Assembly (NCBI GenBank): GCA_023014365.1
Contig: JAEBUN010000006.1
Location: 1,488,001 to 1,552,000, forward strand
Direction of reading: 5' to 3'
DNA from: Lepiota brunneoincarnata
Taxonomy: Eukaryota > Basidiomycota > Agaricomycetes > Agaricales > Agaricaceae
Length of the DNA stretch: 64,000 nt
Part shown: in pieces, positions 1-10,843 of the stretch
Position numbering within the stretch: position 1 is the first letter of the stretch
Layout of the letters: every line of letters begins with the position of its first letter
The notes under the pieces: model-generated
What the model was told of the DNA's origin: nothing
Seen by the model: the letters and a program-made list of their open reading frames with translations, nothing else
The model's database searches: none
Translations under genes and position numbers: made by a program

Positions 1-1774
1 ATATCACATTATGGCTGGTGCTAGGTGGTAGACTGGTGATAAGGTCCCATGAGATCTGGGCAAATGGGCATTTAGAGGATGGTGGAGGGATCAGTTGAGT
101 CGGTGCATGATCCAGTCTGCATATGATCTTGTGTTGCTGACATTCGGGACAGCCTTTGACATAGTTCTTTATGAACGTTGACATTCCTGGCCAATATATT
201 TCTTTCTTGGCGAGGTGGTATGTTTCTTGTTCTCCAGGGTGGCCACGTGTAGGGTGGTTGTGGTATCTTGCGATAATATCGTGTCTGAGTTGAAGGTCTT
301 CTGGAATGATGACACATTCTTGGAATGTGAGGAGTGAACCATTTGGGGTTGGAACTGTTCCAAAGTCTTTATCAGCAGTGTTAGGGTGGGCTTCTTTTAG
401 GAGTTTGAATGCTTTGGTGGTTCTAGTGTTGTATTTGGGTGATTCCGTAATTCTTTCTTGGAATTTCATATCAACGGTGGCAATAAAGAGGTGTTCTGGG
501 AGTACTGTGACTAAGTCTTGATCTTCTACATCGGCAGCAGCAACAAAAAGGTTGTTTGGAAGCATGGTGACGTCTTCGTTATCATTATCCTCATCGGGGA
601 TGTGGTCTGGATGACTTGAAAAGGCGTCTGGTGCAGGAATCTTTGATCCTGGGACGTGTTCCAATTTGAAGTTGTAGTTGGCGAGGGTCTGGACCCATCG
701 TGCTTGTTGGAGGTTGATCTTCTGGGGTTGACACCAGTATGTGAGGTTTTGGTGGTCTGTTCTGATACGGACAGTATGGGGACTGCCAAGGAGATAGTGG
801 CACCATTTTTCGAGGGCTCGGATAATTGCAAGGAGTTCCCTGTCATAGATATCATAATTACGTTCTGCTGGTCCAAACATCTTTGAATAGAATGATACAG
901 GTTTCCATATTCTGTTGATGTCATATTGTTACAGGACCGCTCCTGATGCGAATTTGGAAGCATTGGCTTCTATTTCGAAGGGTTTTGTGGAGTCAGGCAT
1001 AAGGAGTACTGGTTCCTTTAGGAATTCACTCTTGAGTGTTTTGAACACTTTTTGTTGTTCTTCTTTCCATTCAAATTTGTTTGATTTGGATAGGAGTTGG
1101 TTAAGGGGTTTGGTGTGATGGTAGCTGCGGATGAACTTCTGGTAGAAGTTACAGAATCCGATGAATTTCCGAATATGTCAGACTGTTTTCAGCACTGGCC
1201 AGTCTTCTATTCCCTTGAGTTTTCTGGGATCCATTTTGATCTCGTCTGGTGTGATGATCATGCCAAGATATTTGAGTCGTTGTTTGTTGAACTCACATTT
1301 CTCCATTTTGAGGTAAAGGTCATTTTCCTGCAGGATTTGCAGTACTTTTTCCATAAGTCAGTCGGTTTCTTCCTGAGTTTTACCATAGATTAGGATATCA
1401 TCCATATAAATGATGATTCCTCCTTTTTCCATTATTTCGGAGAATAGTGTGTCCATCATATGTTGGAATGTCATGGGACTGTTGCAGAGTCCGAAAAACA
1501 TGACAGTCAGTTCAAAAAGACCCATGGAAGTCTTGAATGCTGCTTTCCATTGGTCGCCATCTTTGATTCTGACATTATTGTATCCTAGGCAGACATCGAG
1601 CTTAGTGAAGTATTTAGCTCCTTTGAGTTTATCCATGATAGAGGAAATCATGGGGATTGCATAGGCATTTTTGACGGTATGATTGTTGAGGTAACAATAG
1701 TCTTGGCAGGGTCAGAAGTCTCCTCCTTTCTTGGTAACAAAAAAGAAGGGTGATGCCATAGGGGATTTTGAGGG
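1..1774 (-). pseudogene. gypsy-A reverse transcriptase, RNase H and integrase N-terminus
   Basis: The RT domain is clear: [23 protein letters not shown] and the catalytic IYMDD (1397-1408). The thumb/connection follows (FIGFCNFYQKFI), then RNase H with FEIEANASK (an Asp-to-Asn change at an expected acidic position) and RELLAIIRALEKW. An HHCC integrase zinc-binding region follows (H-X3-H ... GCPECQQHK) and the first core block before the window ends. Stops occur, for example in TKKGGDF*PCQDY. The integrase catalytic core lies mostly outside the window. Confidence 0.88.
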
Positions 1775-1778
1775 GTGG

Positions 1779-3024
1779 TGAAAAGCAGATGAAACGTTTG
1801 TGGGTTTTAATATAGATAAATGGCTTGTTCTCACTAAGCTTAGTCAAAATTTGATAAGCTTAAGTTAATACAAGTAGTATGAGATAGATAATGAACAGTT
1901 TCGTCTTTTAGGGTGTTCTGGGGGTGCATTCTGACAGCAAAATTCAAGAGAATAGTGTTTTAAGAGGTTAACAAACAGCTGTTGAAGTTATCTTAGCCAT
2001 ATGGTGCAACAGTGAAAGGACAATCCCTGTCAATTCAAAGCGCAGGGTCTCTAGTCTCTGGTCTCTGGTCTCTGAACTCTGTTCTCTGTCTCTGTCTCTG
2101 GGTTGGTTGACGACCGAAGAAATCACACTTAACGATGCACACTAAGTAGTCCTCTGAAACCATTCTTAATCATGGCTCACAGACTTGCATGTGGAAGTGG
2201 GGGTGAGACCTCTCCTTCTCCACGAACAAGCGCAACTGTATTTATATTGTTTAGATACATGCAAGAGATAGTAAATATGAAATAGAAAACAATAAGCTTA
2301 ATTGTTATAGGTACTGCAGAATATTTTGGAAGGTTTGGCAGCATTTCTACCTTGCCCTGGGTTATGGGTTTTTCTCTGATTGACAAATGGCAATCCAGCC
2401 AGACATGTTCTGTGCTCATCTGCATTATTCTGCATCCACGCAAGCGTGTTAAGCCTTTGGATCAATTATGATTGGAATGTATGGTGTATGGACAATCCCT
2501 TGATCCATTGTAATTAATCTCAGTCAGGCAATATGCCGAGGTGCCGGGACCCACAAAGCACTTGTTAATTATGAGTCTTTGATATGTCTAGGGTTTTGGG
2601 CATCGGGTGTCACCTCCCGAATGTTGGATGTTCCGTTCTGTGGTCTGGTCATCATTATTGGGCTCGCTATGGGCATAATACACCTGCGACAGCCGCTATG
2701 TACATTCTTTAGGTTCCAACAAATCCGAGTTCATCAGAAAACTGCTCATAAGGTTTCTGGATGTGACCAGAGTATACTCGATAGGCTATGTAGAGTCCGG
2801 AATCCCTTCAGAGAGCATTCTGATAGCTTGGTTCACTAAGCTTAGTGTTAATGAGCTGGTTTGAACACTTCTGAGGCTTGAATATCCTTAGTTCGGTCGA
2901 ACTGGCTACTATGGGACATAGTGCCAATCCTCTATAGGGTTCTTTAATGATATAGCCAATGATTCTATGTAGAGAATCGTACTGGAGTATGGAATTCATG
3001 TATAGGCGTGAAATCAGTGTATCA
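1779..3024 (-). repeat. solo-LTR-like repeat, family X copy A
   Basis: A 1246-bp repeat with TG...CA ends, present as copies A, B (6427-7682) and C (50540-51824). On its own strand it starts TGATAC and ends TTTTCA. It interrupts gypsy-A pol. The flanks are CCGC upstream and CCAC downstream (plus strand 3025-3028 and 1775-1778), a 4-bp target duplication with one CpG-type change. Inside are a TATA-like AATATAAATAC, a CAGAGA-rich microsatellite and two palindromes around CTAAGCTTAG. No coding region is recognised. I read it as a solo LTR because no second LTR or internal region accompanies any copy. Confidence 0.75.
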
Positions 3025-3028
3025 GCGG

Positions 3029-3973
3029 ATGTACCCTTTTCAGATGTTTTCATCTATGAATTCTTTTAGTGCTTTTTCTTCGGCAGGTGCTACTTGATAG
3101 GGTTTCATCGATTTGCTTTGAATGTTGGCTTTAGTTTGATTCATGATCAAACATTCTTGATGGTGGGAATCGTTCAGAGGCTTTTTTATTGAATATTTCA
3201 GCCCATCGGGCAAATCTCCAAGGGATCTTGGGTGTTTCCTTGTTTGATTCTGGTTGTTTTCCTTTTTGGTTTGCCGATTTCGTTGGGTTATGTTGCTCAT
3301 TGTGGAGCATTGTGGCATGTGTCGCTTTGGCGTTTACTTCTAATGGGGTTAGAAGCATTGGGTTCATTTCTCTTTCTAAAGAGAAGGTGTCAAGGTCAAC
3401 ATTTGACAGGTTGACATATTCTTCAGGGTTTTCCTTGGGTTGAGAGCTTTTTCCAGCCATTATGTCCATGGTGATGGAGTTGAGTTCGACAGGTCGTTGT
3501 AGGGTTCTGAGGAGTTTAGAAAAGTCCTGGTGGTCGATTTGGGGTTTCCAAGAGAATGTCTTGGTCTTCCAGTTGATGTCAGGATTGTATTGTTCCAACC
3601 AGGGAAATCCAATGATGAGATCTTTCTCACCAGTGTTTGTGATGTATGCTTCTAGCATGCAGTCTCTTCCATTGATGATGGTTCTGATTTTGATGTATTC
3701 ATGGATCTTGCCATGTTGATTGTCAGTTTCATCAATGTTGCTGAGGGGGATTGGTTGGTCCAGCCATTTTGTTTGATAACCATGTCATTCAACAACTTTG
3801 TGGGAGATAAAGTTCCCTTGGGCTCCTGAGTCTATCAGGGTGGTGATGGCCACAGGTTTTGATGTCCATTCACTCCAAATCTTGATGGGTAAGAAAAGGG
3901 ATTGTTTATTTGGGGACAGTCGTAATTGTACAGAGTTTATTGAGAAAATGTCCTTTTGGGAGTGAGAGTACAA
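3029..3973 (-). pseudogene. gypsy-A aspartic protease and linker to reverse transcriptase
   Basis: The retropepsin active-site motif is visible as LIDSGAQGNFI (near 3810-3850), followed by a conserved downstream block DLIIGFPWLEQYNPDINW (about 3560-3620). The linker runs to KEFIDENI just before solo LTR-A, where the pol frame is cut between GYIR and PSKSP. Rejoining the two sides across the insertion gives the usual gypsy sequence block before the RT fingers. In-frame stops (for example TGA in place of Trp before KGYIR) mark it as dead. Confidence 0.8.
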
Positions 3974-3989
3974 AATGTCCTTCTGAGTT

Positions 3990-4783
3990 CTGGAATGTGC
4001 AGGGGCACATCAATCAACAGCATTCCTTTTTAAAAATCCTGGAATGGACGCATCTCCAGATCCTCAGCTAGCATGGAGTGGAGCTCTTGCTGGAGTTCAG
4101 GGTCAAGGTCATTGACCATTTGGCACATCTGAGATGCAACTTCTCTTCTGCAACAGCAAGGGAGTACTTGCATTGTGGTGATTGCTGGGCGTTCTGGTTT
4201 GGGAATCTGGGACAGGTATTTTGTTGTCCAGGGAAAGGATGATTGGGGTTTCTCATGGGGTGAGGGGATTGGTATGCATTCCTGGGAAGCGTCTAGCTGG
4301 TAGTGGTTGTGGGCATTTACTGACCCAGTGATCTTTAGCTCCGCATTGGAAGCATTCCTGGTTCTGATATGATTTCATTTGTTGTCCAGTGACAATGGCA
4401 TCTAGCTCCAATGGTTCTTGAACAGAGTCTTCTTTGGCGTATTCCGGTTGGGGTATTTTGGGGTAAGGATCTTCAAATCCTTCTTCTATGGTGGCATGGT
4501 CTATTTCCATGGCATGTGGGTCTCGTGGGGTGAAACATGGAGCGTTGCTCCTTTGATAGAATTGTGCATAAGGCACATTGTTGTTTGGACAGCTTGGTCC
4601 ATGGTTGGGTTGGTATTGGTTCCTTTGGGGGAACATGTTCCTGGGGGTGCCATAGAGGGCATTTATTTGGCAGAAATTGTTGTCGAGTTTATTGGCTTGG
4701 GTGTACCAAGTGGCGATAGTTGTTGGAGGATTTTCCGATTTGTCAATCTTCATGGCAATTCAGCGATTGATTGCCTTGTGGTA
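3990..4783 (-). pseudogene. gypsy-A gag, C-terminal part with CCHC zinc knuckle
   Basis: This is the continuation of gag downstream of the mariner insertion. A classic retroviral-type zinc knuckle, CFQCGAKDHWVSKC (C-X2-C-X4-H-X4-C), sits at 4313-4354 and would bind nucleic acid in the nucleocapsid. Before it is the spacer with TWYTQANKLD, typical of gypsy gag between capsid and nucleocapsid. The zinc-binding residues are all intact although the flanking frame has stops. Nothing indicates a host gene here. Confidence 0.85.
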
Positions 4784-4993
4784 CAGTGACCCACAAAACT
4801 GTTCCAATGTTTTGTACTTTTGACTTAAAGTAGTAATAGCTCAATAAATAAAATAGCTAAATTTGTGAATATATTTAAAAGCATAGCCAAATATGTCATA
4901 TCTGACCCTGCAAAGTTGTGTTATGTAATACTTCCAACTTAGGCAATTATGAATTTTGTAAGCATTTTAATTCATTGGAATAGTTTTGTCAAT
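4784..4993 (+). repeat. left terminal inverted repeat of the mariner element
   Basis: It matches the reverse complement of 6180-6389 with few mismatches. Its outer block CAAAACTGTTCCAATG (4794-4809) returns in inverted orientation near the inner end as CATTGGAATAGTTTTG (4973-4988). That gives two candidate transposase-binding sites per end, a layout like the IR/DR arrangement of some Tc1 elements but inverted. Confidence 0.9.
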
Positions 4994-5023
4994 GACATAT
5001 TATACTAGGCTATCCTATTATTT

Positions 5024-6040
5024 CTAGTACTTAGAGTAGCCTCCCCTGGCTTTGAGTACAGCTGCTACTCTTCTAGACATACTTTCAATTAACTTCTGAC
5101 ACTCAGAAGCTGGAATAGCATCCCACTCCTTCTCTACCCTCTGCCACAACTCCTCCATACCCTTGGGGCGAGATTCATACTCTCCCAGCTTTCTTTTCAC
5201 ATAATCCCATAAGTAGTCAATGAGATTGAGGTCAGGTGACTATGCTGGCCAGGTTAGGAGCCTAAAATGATTTTTTTGAAACCATTCTTTGGCCAATGTA
5301 CTCTTGTGTTTGGGGTCATTATCTTGCTGGAGGATAATATCTCAGGGTTTAAGCTTGTACCACCAGAGACTCTTCTTAAAATCTTCCTCCAAAATTTGCA
5401 CAAACAACTCTGCATCCATCCTTCCATCAATCCTCACTACATAGCCTGGGCCATCCCACAGCATACAACCCCAAACCATCACTGATCCTCCTCCATATTT
5501 CAGAGTTCCCTTGACCAATCTTTCACTAAGCCCCTCTCCCTTCTTTTTCCATCCCCACTTCCTCCCATCTGACCCCAAATAATTAATTTTGATCTTGTCA
5601 GACCATACAACCAGCTTCCAGTCCTCCACAGTCTAATGCTGGTGTGTCAGAGCAAAATCCAGCCTAGCCCTCCTATGCTTGTCAAAGAGTAAAGGCTTTT
5701 TTTGCTTGACTACAGCCTTCATTCCTGTCTGTTTGAGATGCCTTGCCACAGTCTGCAAAGAGACTGATGTCCCAATGATGGAAGCAAGAGATTTGGCTAT
5801 ATCTACAGCAGTTTTAGCCTTGCCAGCAGAGATAAGATAGATAGTATGCCAGATATTAGTGGTAGAGAGTTTTGAAGGACATCCTCCAAGTGATTTGGTA
5901 AGGCTGGAACAATTTTTAGAGGCTAGCCTGGATATGGTACTGTGCCCAACACCAGTAATTGCCTCAATTTTAGTATAGGAATGATGAGAATTTAGCATAG
6001 AGAAAATGGTTTGCTTTAGAGTAGAAGATAATGGCTTCAT
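5024..6040 (-). pseudogene. Tc1-family transposase, inactivated
   Basis: From ATG at 6038-6040 to the stop at 5024-5026 the frame spans 338 codons, the usual Tc1 transposase length. The N-terminus has the bipartite helix-turn-helix (KIEAITGVGHSTISRL, then VSLQTVARHLKQTG). The catalytic domain shows VVWSDK (first Asp), LQQDNDPKH (second Asp) and SPDLNLIDYLW (third acidic position). Three stops interrupt the same frame: TAG after LTHQH near 5630, TGA after LKP near 5340, and TAG in place of Gln in WPAQSPDLN near 5240. The copy cannot make transposase, although its ends look mobilisable in trans. Confidence 0.92.
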
Positions 6041-6179
6041 AGTAGGTAGGGGGGTTGAGAATGATGGGACATGGCTGTCAGCACATCTATTTATATGTCA
6101 AAGACACGTGGTCACATGACCTTGTTGATTCACAATCAACAGAGTCATGTGATTGCTTGGATTAGTATCAAAAATTACT

Positions 6180-6389
6180 ATTGACAAAACTGTTCCAATG
6201 ACTTAAAATGCTTACAAAATTCATAATTGCCTCATTTGATAATATTACATAACACGACTTTGCAGGGTCAGATACGACATATTTGGCTATGTTTTTTAAT
6301 ATATTCACAAATTTAGCTATTTTATTTATTGAGCTATTACTACTTTAAGTCAATAGTACAAAACATTGGAACAGTTTTGTAGGTCACTG
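6180..6389 (-). repeat. right terminal inverted repeat of the mariner element
   Basis: Partner of 4784-4993. It ends GGTCACTG followed by the TA duplication. The inner block is again an inverted copy of the outer CAAAACTGTTCCAATG. Confidence 0.9.
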
Positions 6390-6426
6390 TATAGATTGAT
6401 TAGAGTGCGATCTTCATTGAGTCTGG

Positions 6427-7682
6427 TGATATGCCGATTTCACGCCTATACATGAATTCCGTACTCCAGAATGATTCTCTACATAAAATCATTGGCTATA
6501 TCATTAAAGAACCCTATAAACCCTATAGAGGATTGGTACTATGTCCTGTAGTAGCCAGTTCAGCCAAACTAAGGATATTCAAGCCTTGGAAGTGTTCAAA
6601 CCAGCTCATTATCACTAAGCTTAGTGAACCAAGCTATCAGAACACTCTCCGAAGGGATTCCAGACTCTACATAGCCTATTGAGTATACTCTGGTCACATC
6701 CAGGGACCTTATGAGCAGTTTTCTGATGAACTCGGATTTGTTGGAACCTAAAGAATGTACATAGCAGCTGTCGCAGGTGTATTACACCCATAGCAAGCCC
6801 AATAATGATGACCGGACCACGGAATGGAATGCCCAATGTTCAGGAGGTGACACCTGATGCCCAAAACCCTAGACATATCAAAGACTCATAATTAACAAGT
6901 GCTTTGTGGGTCCCGGCACCTCAGCATATTGCCTGACTGAGATTAATTACAATGGATCAAGGGATTGTCCATACACCATACATTCCAATCATAATTGATC
7001 CAAAGGCTTAACGCACTCATGTGGATGCAGAATAATGCAGATGAGCATGGAACACGTCTGGCTGGATTGCCATTCGTCAATCAGAGAAAAACCCATAACC
7101 CAGGGCAAGGTAAAAATGCTGCTGAACCTTCCAAAATATTCTGCAGTACCTGTAACAATTAAGCTTATTGTTTTCTATTTCATATTTACTATCTCTTGCA
7201 TGTATCTAAACAATATAAATACAGTCACACTTGTTCATGGAGAAAAAAGAGGTCTCACCCCCGCTTCCACATGCAAGTCTGTGAGCCGTGATTAAGAATG
7301 GTTTCAGAGGACTACTTAGTGTGTGTTGTTAAGTGTGATTTCTTCAGTCGTCGACCAACCCAGAGACAGAGACAGAGAACAGAGTTCAAAGACCAGAGAC
7401 CAGAGACTAGAGACCCTGCGCTTTGAATTGACAGGAATTGTCCTTTCACTGTTGCACCGTACAGCTAAGATAACTTCAATGGCTGTTTGTTAACCTCTAA
7501 AAACACTATTCTCTTGAATTTTGCTGTCAGAATGCACCCCCAGAACACCCTAAAAGACGAAACTGTTCATTATCTATCTCATACTACTTGTATTAACTTA
7601 AGCTTATCAAATTTTGACTAAGCTTAGTGAGAACAAGCCATTTATCTATATTAAAACCCACAAACGTTTCCACCACTTTTCA
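6427..7682 (+). repeat. solo-LTR-like repeat, family X copy B
   Basis: Plus-oriented 1256-bp copy of the family described at 1779-3024. It starts TGATATG and ends TTTTCA. The flanks are CTGG (6423-6426) and CCGG (7683-7686), again a 4-bp duplication differing by one CpG transition. It sits in gypsy-A gag: the amino acids before and after (ELIHQSG and DSMKIALINL) join in frame once it is removed. Landmarks: palindrome CACTAAGCTTAGTG at 6613-6626, TATA-like box near 7213, CAGAGA repeats at 7362-7410, second palindrome at 7617-7628. Confidence 0.8.
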
Positions 7683-7686
7683 CCGG

Positions 7687-8701
7687 ATTGATGGATGAGT
7701 TCCTTGAACTGAGAATTGAATTCAGTCATTGGTTTACCTGCTTGATGCAGGGTTTGAAGTCTGGTATGCATGTATGCATGTTTGTCTGCCGGGGTGAAGT
7801 CGGCTCTGAGCCAGGCAGTGAAGTTGTCCCATGACTCCATGGCTATGGGTTGCCCTTGTTGGGTTTGGGCGTTTCTCTCATGGAGGTATTGTCTAGCCCA
7901 GGCTCAAGCATCTCCTGATTGCATTGTTGAAAGGACAAATAGAGTCCTAGCGAGGTCGGTGTTGTACGTGGTTGCATTGGCGAGCACGTAAACTTTGCAT
8001 TGGAAGATCCAATCTTCAAAGAGTCTTCTAGTTCCATCAAAGGCAATGGGTTTGAGGAGTCCTAAATCCTTTGGGGTCTGTGCAGCAGCCATTATTTGTA
8101 GTTGTCTGGGTGGTGGCGGTGGTGGTGGTGTTGGGGGTTGTATTGGTCATAGGGGAGGAGCCGGTAGGGCTAAGGGTACTGTTGGTGCAGGTAGTGTGGG
8201 TGGTTGTGGATTGGGATCCAATTGGTTGTCATCTGTTATATAGACATCGGAGTCGTTATCTGCTGGGGGAGTTCTTCCTTGATTTACTGCATATTCATGG
8301 TGTGTGAGTAAATTTTCTTCTGATTTGGAAAGTTCTCTTGGTTGCTTGAGAGCGTATTCAAGTTTTTGAAGTTTGTAATCGTTTAATGGGTCTACTTTGG
8401 CATGATATTCTTCGGCTTGTTTGCGTCTTCTTTCTTCTTGTTCATAATGTTCTTTTAGTTCCTTTTCATGTTGTATTCTTTGTCGTTCTGCTAGTTCTTC
8501 AGCAAAACTTGTTTGAGTACATGTTGATGTACTTGGAGTGGGTGAGTCAAATGGAGATGGGGGATAGAATGGAAATGGTGTCTGAGTGGGGATAGGGTTT
8601 CTTCTGGGATCTGGGTTTTGGGTTCCTGATCCTGAGATTCTACTTCTCGATTTGGGGGGAGGTGATGGAGTTTCTCAGGCCAAGAACTTCTTTGGAGGCA
8701 T
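7687..8701 (-). pseudogene. gypsy-A gag, N-terminal part
   Basis: The gag frame starts at the ATG at 8699-8701 (MPPKKFLA...) and meets a TGA at codon 9. It continues through a Pro/Ser/Thr-rich N-terminus, an acidic and glutamine-rich charged stretch (EELAERQRIQHEKELKEHYE), and a capsid-like helical region. Recognisable capsid blocks are FEDWIFQCKVYVLAN (about 7990-8040) and NFTAWLRADFTPAD (about 7780-7830), typical of basidiomycete Ty3 gag. Solo LTR-B breaks the frame at 7682/7683. The frame resumes after it at 6392-6426 and after the mariner element at 4783. Several stops and small frame changes make it a relic. Confidence 0.8.
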
Positions 8702-9513
8702 GGTGGCAGTTGTCTAGCAATCGATTATTGCTAGAAGAATGAAGAATTGGGTTGTGATGATGGATATCCCTGAATACAGGTTCCACGATCTAACGACACA
8801 GCAGTGACAAGGGCACATGATATGTTCAAGTTCTAAGGTGATGATTTGGTAGGTGATGAGGGTGGTGGTGGAGGTGAAGACGAAAATGAGTAGGTAAGCC
8901 AGGTCTTCTGGTGGGGAGAGGTTGAGGGACATAGCGATGGCTACACAGAGGGGTGGTTTTCTTTTGCATGTCGTTTTGAATGACCAGGGTACCTCGACAT
9001 GTTCAGTATGTTGGCAGAGTAAAGCAGAGTAGAGGGCAAGCAAGAGATAAGCAGCAAGATATCTTAGTGTTTTGTTACCCGGGTTAGGGGTTCGCTCTTG
9101 AGTAGCATGGGGTTCAACACAGGATGTCTATACAGACTTGGTCCTGTCCTACTGAGTGTGACTTGAAGACAATGGAGCACTATAGTCCAGCCGGTTTAGA
9201 GGCAAAGAGTTATAGGAGGCAAGAACTTTATAACACTAAGATAAGGATACAAGGTATTGTACTATATCCTTATATACTTCTAAGTGTGGCTGTACTCCCA
9301 CTATAATAGTCTGGACCAGAGTAGCTATGAGTCAGAGATACATAAGAAACATGAGGCATATGGTAATAATAGTCCTTCTGATGTACACTACTGATGGTTT
9401 CATAGTGACATGGGAATGTAGCTAAAAGTAACCATCCTTCTGATAAGACTTCTGATAACAGTAATGTTACCATTTTCCCTTTAGTTTTCCTGCCCACCTA
9501 TTTTTACCTATCA
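8702..9513 (-). other. gypsy-A leader and probable 5' LTR, ends unresolved
   Basis: No host gene is seen. On the minus strand a TATA-like GTATATAAGG lies near 9270, upstream of the gag start by a plausible LTR-plus-leader distance. A possible LTR start is TGTGATAGG at about 9513. A hairpin (CTAGCAAT/ATTGCTAG) lies near 8712-8732, just before gag. I found no convincing primer-binding site, so the LTR call is tentative. Confidence 0.4.
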
Positions 9514-9668
9514 CATGCTACTGCCTGCTGTCACCACCTGTCTTTATTTAATTATCACATGCCACCACCCATCTATAGTTAGCTTTCCCTAGCCTGTGAT
9601 TTCCACTTGTTTGCATGTGATTCTTTCCTTTATCACATGCCAGTACTCCTCAGTAGTATATATAGACC
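9511..9668 (+). promoter_or_regulatory. cluster of TCACATGC sites before a TATA box
   Basis: TCACATGC occurs at 9511, 9554 and 9633 and once inverted (GCATGTGA at 9613), followed by AGTATATATAGACC (9655-9668). The spacing and the TATA box suggest a plus-strand promoter or LTR U3. The downstream region (9750-9990) contains only a short frame with Gly/Pro and Ser/Asp repeats (about 9840-9900), not a recognised gene. Confidence 0.4.
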
Positions 9669-9950
9669 TAGCTAACAATTGTATTCCTTAGCTTTGTCTT
9701 GTTATACATTGTATTTGTTCCTGCTCTTTGGCATTGCCTTAGACTTGATTGCACTACTCAACAGTCTTACTAACACTTGATCACATTGAGCCTTGCAGAT
9801 GCCTAACCTGCATAACAGTATCAACACCAACCAGGACTACTATGACTGCTGGTCCTGGTCCTGGATCTGATTCTGATTCTGACTCAGACTCAGGCATCAG
9901 GCCAAGACCATTCCAAAAATTGCCCACCACTAAGAAAATCAATGAATGCA

Positions 9951-10029
9951 CTTATGGTGTGTCCTCCTTCAGGGTGAGGGTAGTGTGATGGCCACTTTTC
10001 TCAAAGAGGGGACCAGCATCTGTGTTCCA
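9951..10029 (+). pseudogene. NKAP C-terminal fragment, copy 1 (very short)
   Basis: This short stretch is homologous to 16132-16212 in the longer fragment and encodes the GEGS.MA.FL.EG block that precedes [10 protein letters not shown] in NKAP proteins. It stops abruptly where RIPRR should begin and is joined directly to sequence that lies about 470 bp further on in the second copy. Assignment depends on copy 2. Confidence 0.6.
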
Positions 10030-10140
10030 TCAAGTAATATATATTGGCTGACTGACAGGTGTTTTCTGAGTCAGCTTTCTTTTCAGCCCATGTTAGGATA
10101 TACCCATTGAACTTGAATCCATAGCCCAGGTGGGTTGTAG
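10030..10140 (+). repeat. repeat shared with 16682-16790
   Basis: ATCAAGTAATATA..TTGG, then a stretch ending in TTGAACTTGAA and CCCAGGTG, is shared with about 16684-16790. At both sites it lies downstream of an NKAP fragment. No function is recognised. Confidence 0.6.
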
Positions 10141-10628
10141 CATTCATGTGACATAGTCTCTCCTTTCTCTGACATGACCCACATTCTTTATGTTTGTTTT
10201 CTTATGTTTTCTCTTATATAACCAGTTGTCTAGTATATAAGCTGGGGATCTGGTTTGTAGTGGAACAGGTTTTGGAGTTGTGAGACTTATCCCTGTGATT
10301 GCTGTATTCTGAAGTCTTTAGTGTGAAATGACCAACATCACACTCACATTGACAAAGATGATCAGAAAAAAAGATAGATGTTGAATGATGGTTCCAGACT
10401 CCAGTCCCATGATTTTGTCACCAGATCTCTTCCAATCTTGCATAAAAACAACTCAGTAAACATTATGCAAGGGTACATCAGCCATGGAGATACATTCTCA
10501 TGATTTATCTTCAGTTTTATGGTGAAGGGAAATGTGTTAATTATGAGGAAAACTACTGAGCTGAACAACAGCATAACCAGGGAGTTCACTCTCTGGTTGT
10601 CCAGTTACAGATACTGCAAATGTTGATA

Positions 10629-10755
10629 GCACTAAAGCTGAAAGAAAACTAGTTGATGCAGTCCATGGAGTCAAGGAGGGCCAACTAAATGCATTCCAGG
10701 CTGCCAAAGCCTTTGGCATACCCCTTCGCAATCAGCTCAATGGAAAACGGCCACT
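10629..10755 (+). pseudogene. pogo/psq-type helix-turn-helix fragment
   Basis: The plus frame reads ERKLVDAVHGVKEGQLN followed by AFQAAKAFGIPLRNQLNGK. This is the pattern of the N-terminal Psq/pogo DNA-binding domain of Tigger/pogo transposases (KA..AVKEGKLS..KAAK.FGVP..TL..RL.G). Nothing of the CENP-B domain or DDE catalytic domain follows, so it is a transposase relic. Confidence 0.55.
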
Positions 10756-10843
10756 GACAAAACAATATTTTATATTTTTATTACGTAAGGGATGAGGTAT
10801 CAACCTTACATCATGACGCCTGAAATCTGGTGCTACACGAACA

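Larger units (their letters stand above)
4784..6389 (-). mobile_element. Tc1/mariner-type DNA transposon, 1606 bp
   Basis: The element is bounded by a TA target duplication (4782-4783 and 6390-6391) and terminal inverted repeats of about 210 bp starting CAGTGACC. It carries one transposase frame on the minus strand, now with in-frame stops. It is inserted in gypsy-A gag. The TIRs are still nearly identical, so the insertion is younger than its host element. Confidence 0.95.
1..9513 (-). mobile_element. gypsy-A: decayed Ty3/gypsy LTR retrotransposon, interrupted
   Basis: Read on the minus strand from about 8.7 kb down to base 1, the segment carries gag, zinc knuckle, aspartic protease, reverse transcriptase, RNase H and the start of integrase, in the Ty3/gypsy order. 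Three later insertions split it: solo LTR-B (6427-7682), a Tc1/mariner element (4784-6389) and solo LTR-A (1779-3024). Removing them restores the reading order of gag and pol. Stop codons are scattered through every domain, so it is inactive. The 3' LTR lies beyond base 1. The 5' LTR is presumably inside 8.7-9.5 kb, but I could not fix its ends, so the right boundary is approximate. Confidence 0.85.

Noticed and set aside
526..963. 145-codon minus frame in gypsy-A
   Set aside because: It is a shadow; the RNase H motifs (RELLAIIRALEKW) are in another frame of the same region.
2040..2100. CTCTGG/CAGAGA tandem tract as a CRISPR-like or minisatellite locus
   Set aside because: It is an internal microsatellite of family X, present at the same place in all three copies and variable in length.
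1779..7682. Copies A and B of family X as the two LTRs of one retrotransposon
   Set aside because: They are in opposite orientation, and the sequence between them is gypsy-A gag/pol that continues outside. Each has its own 4-bp duplication.
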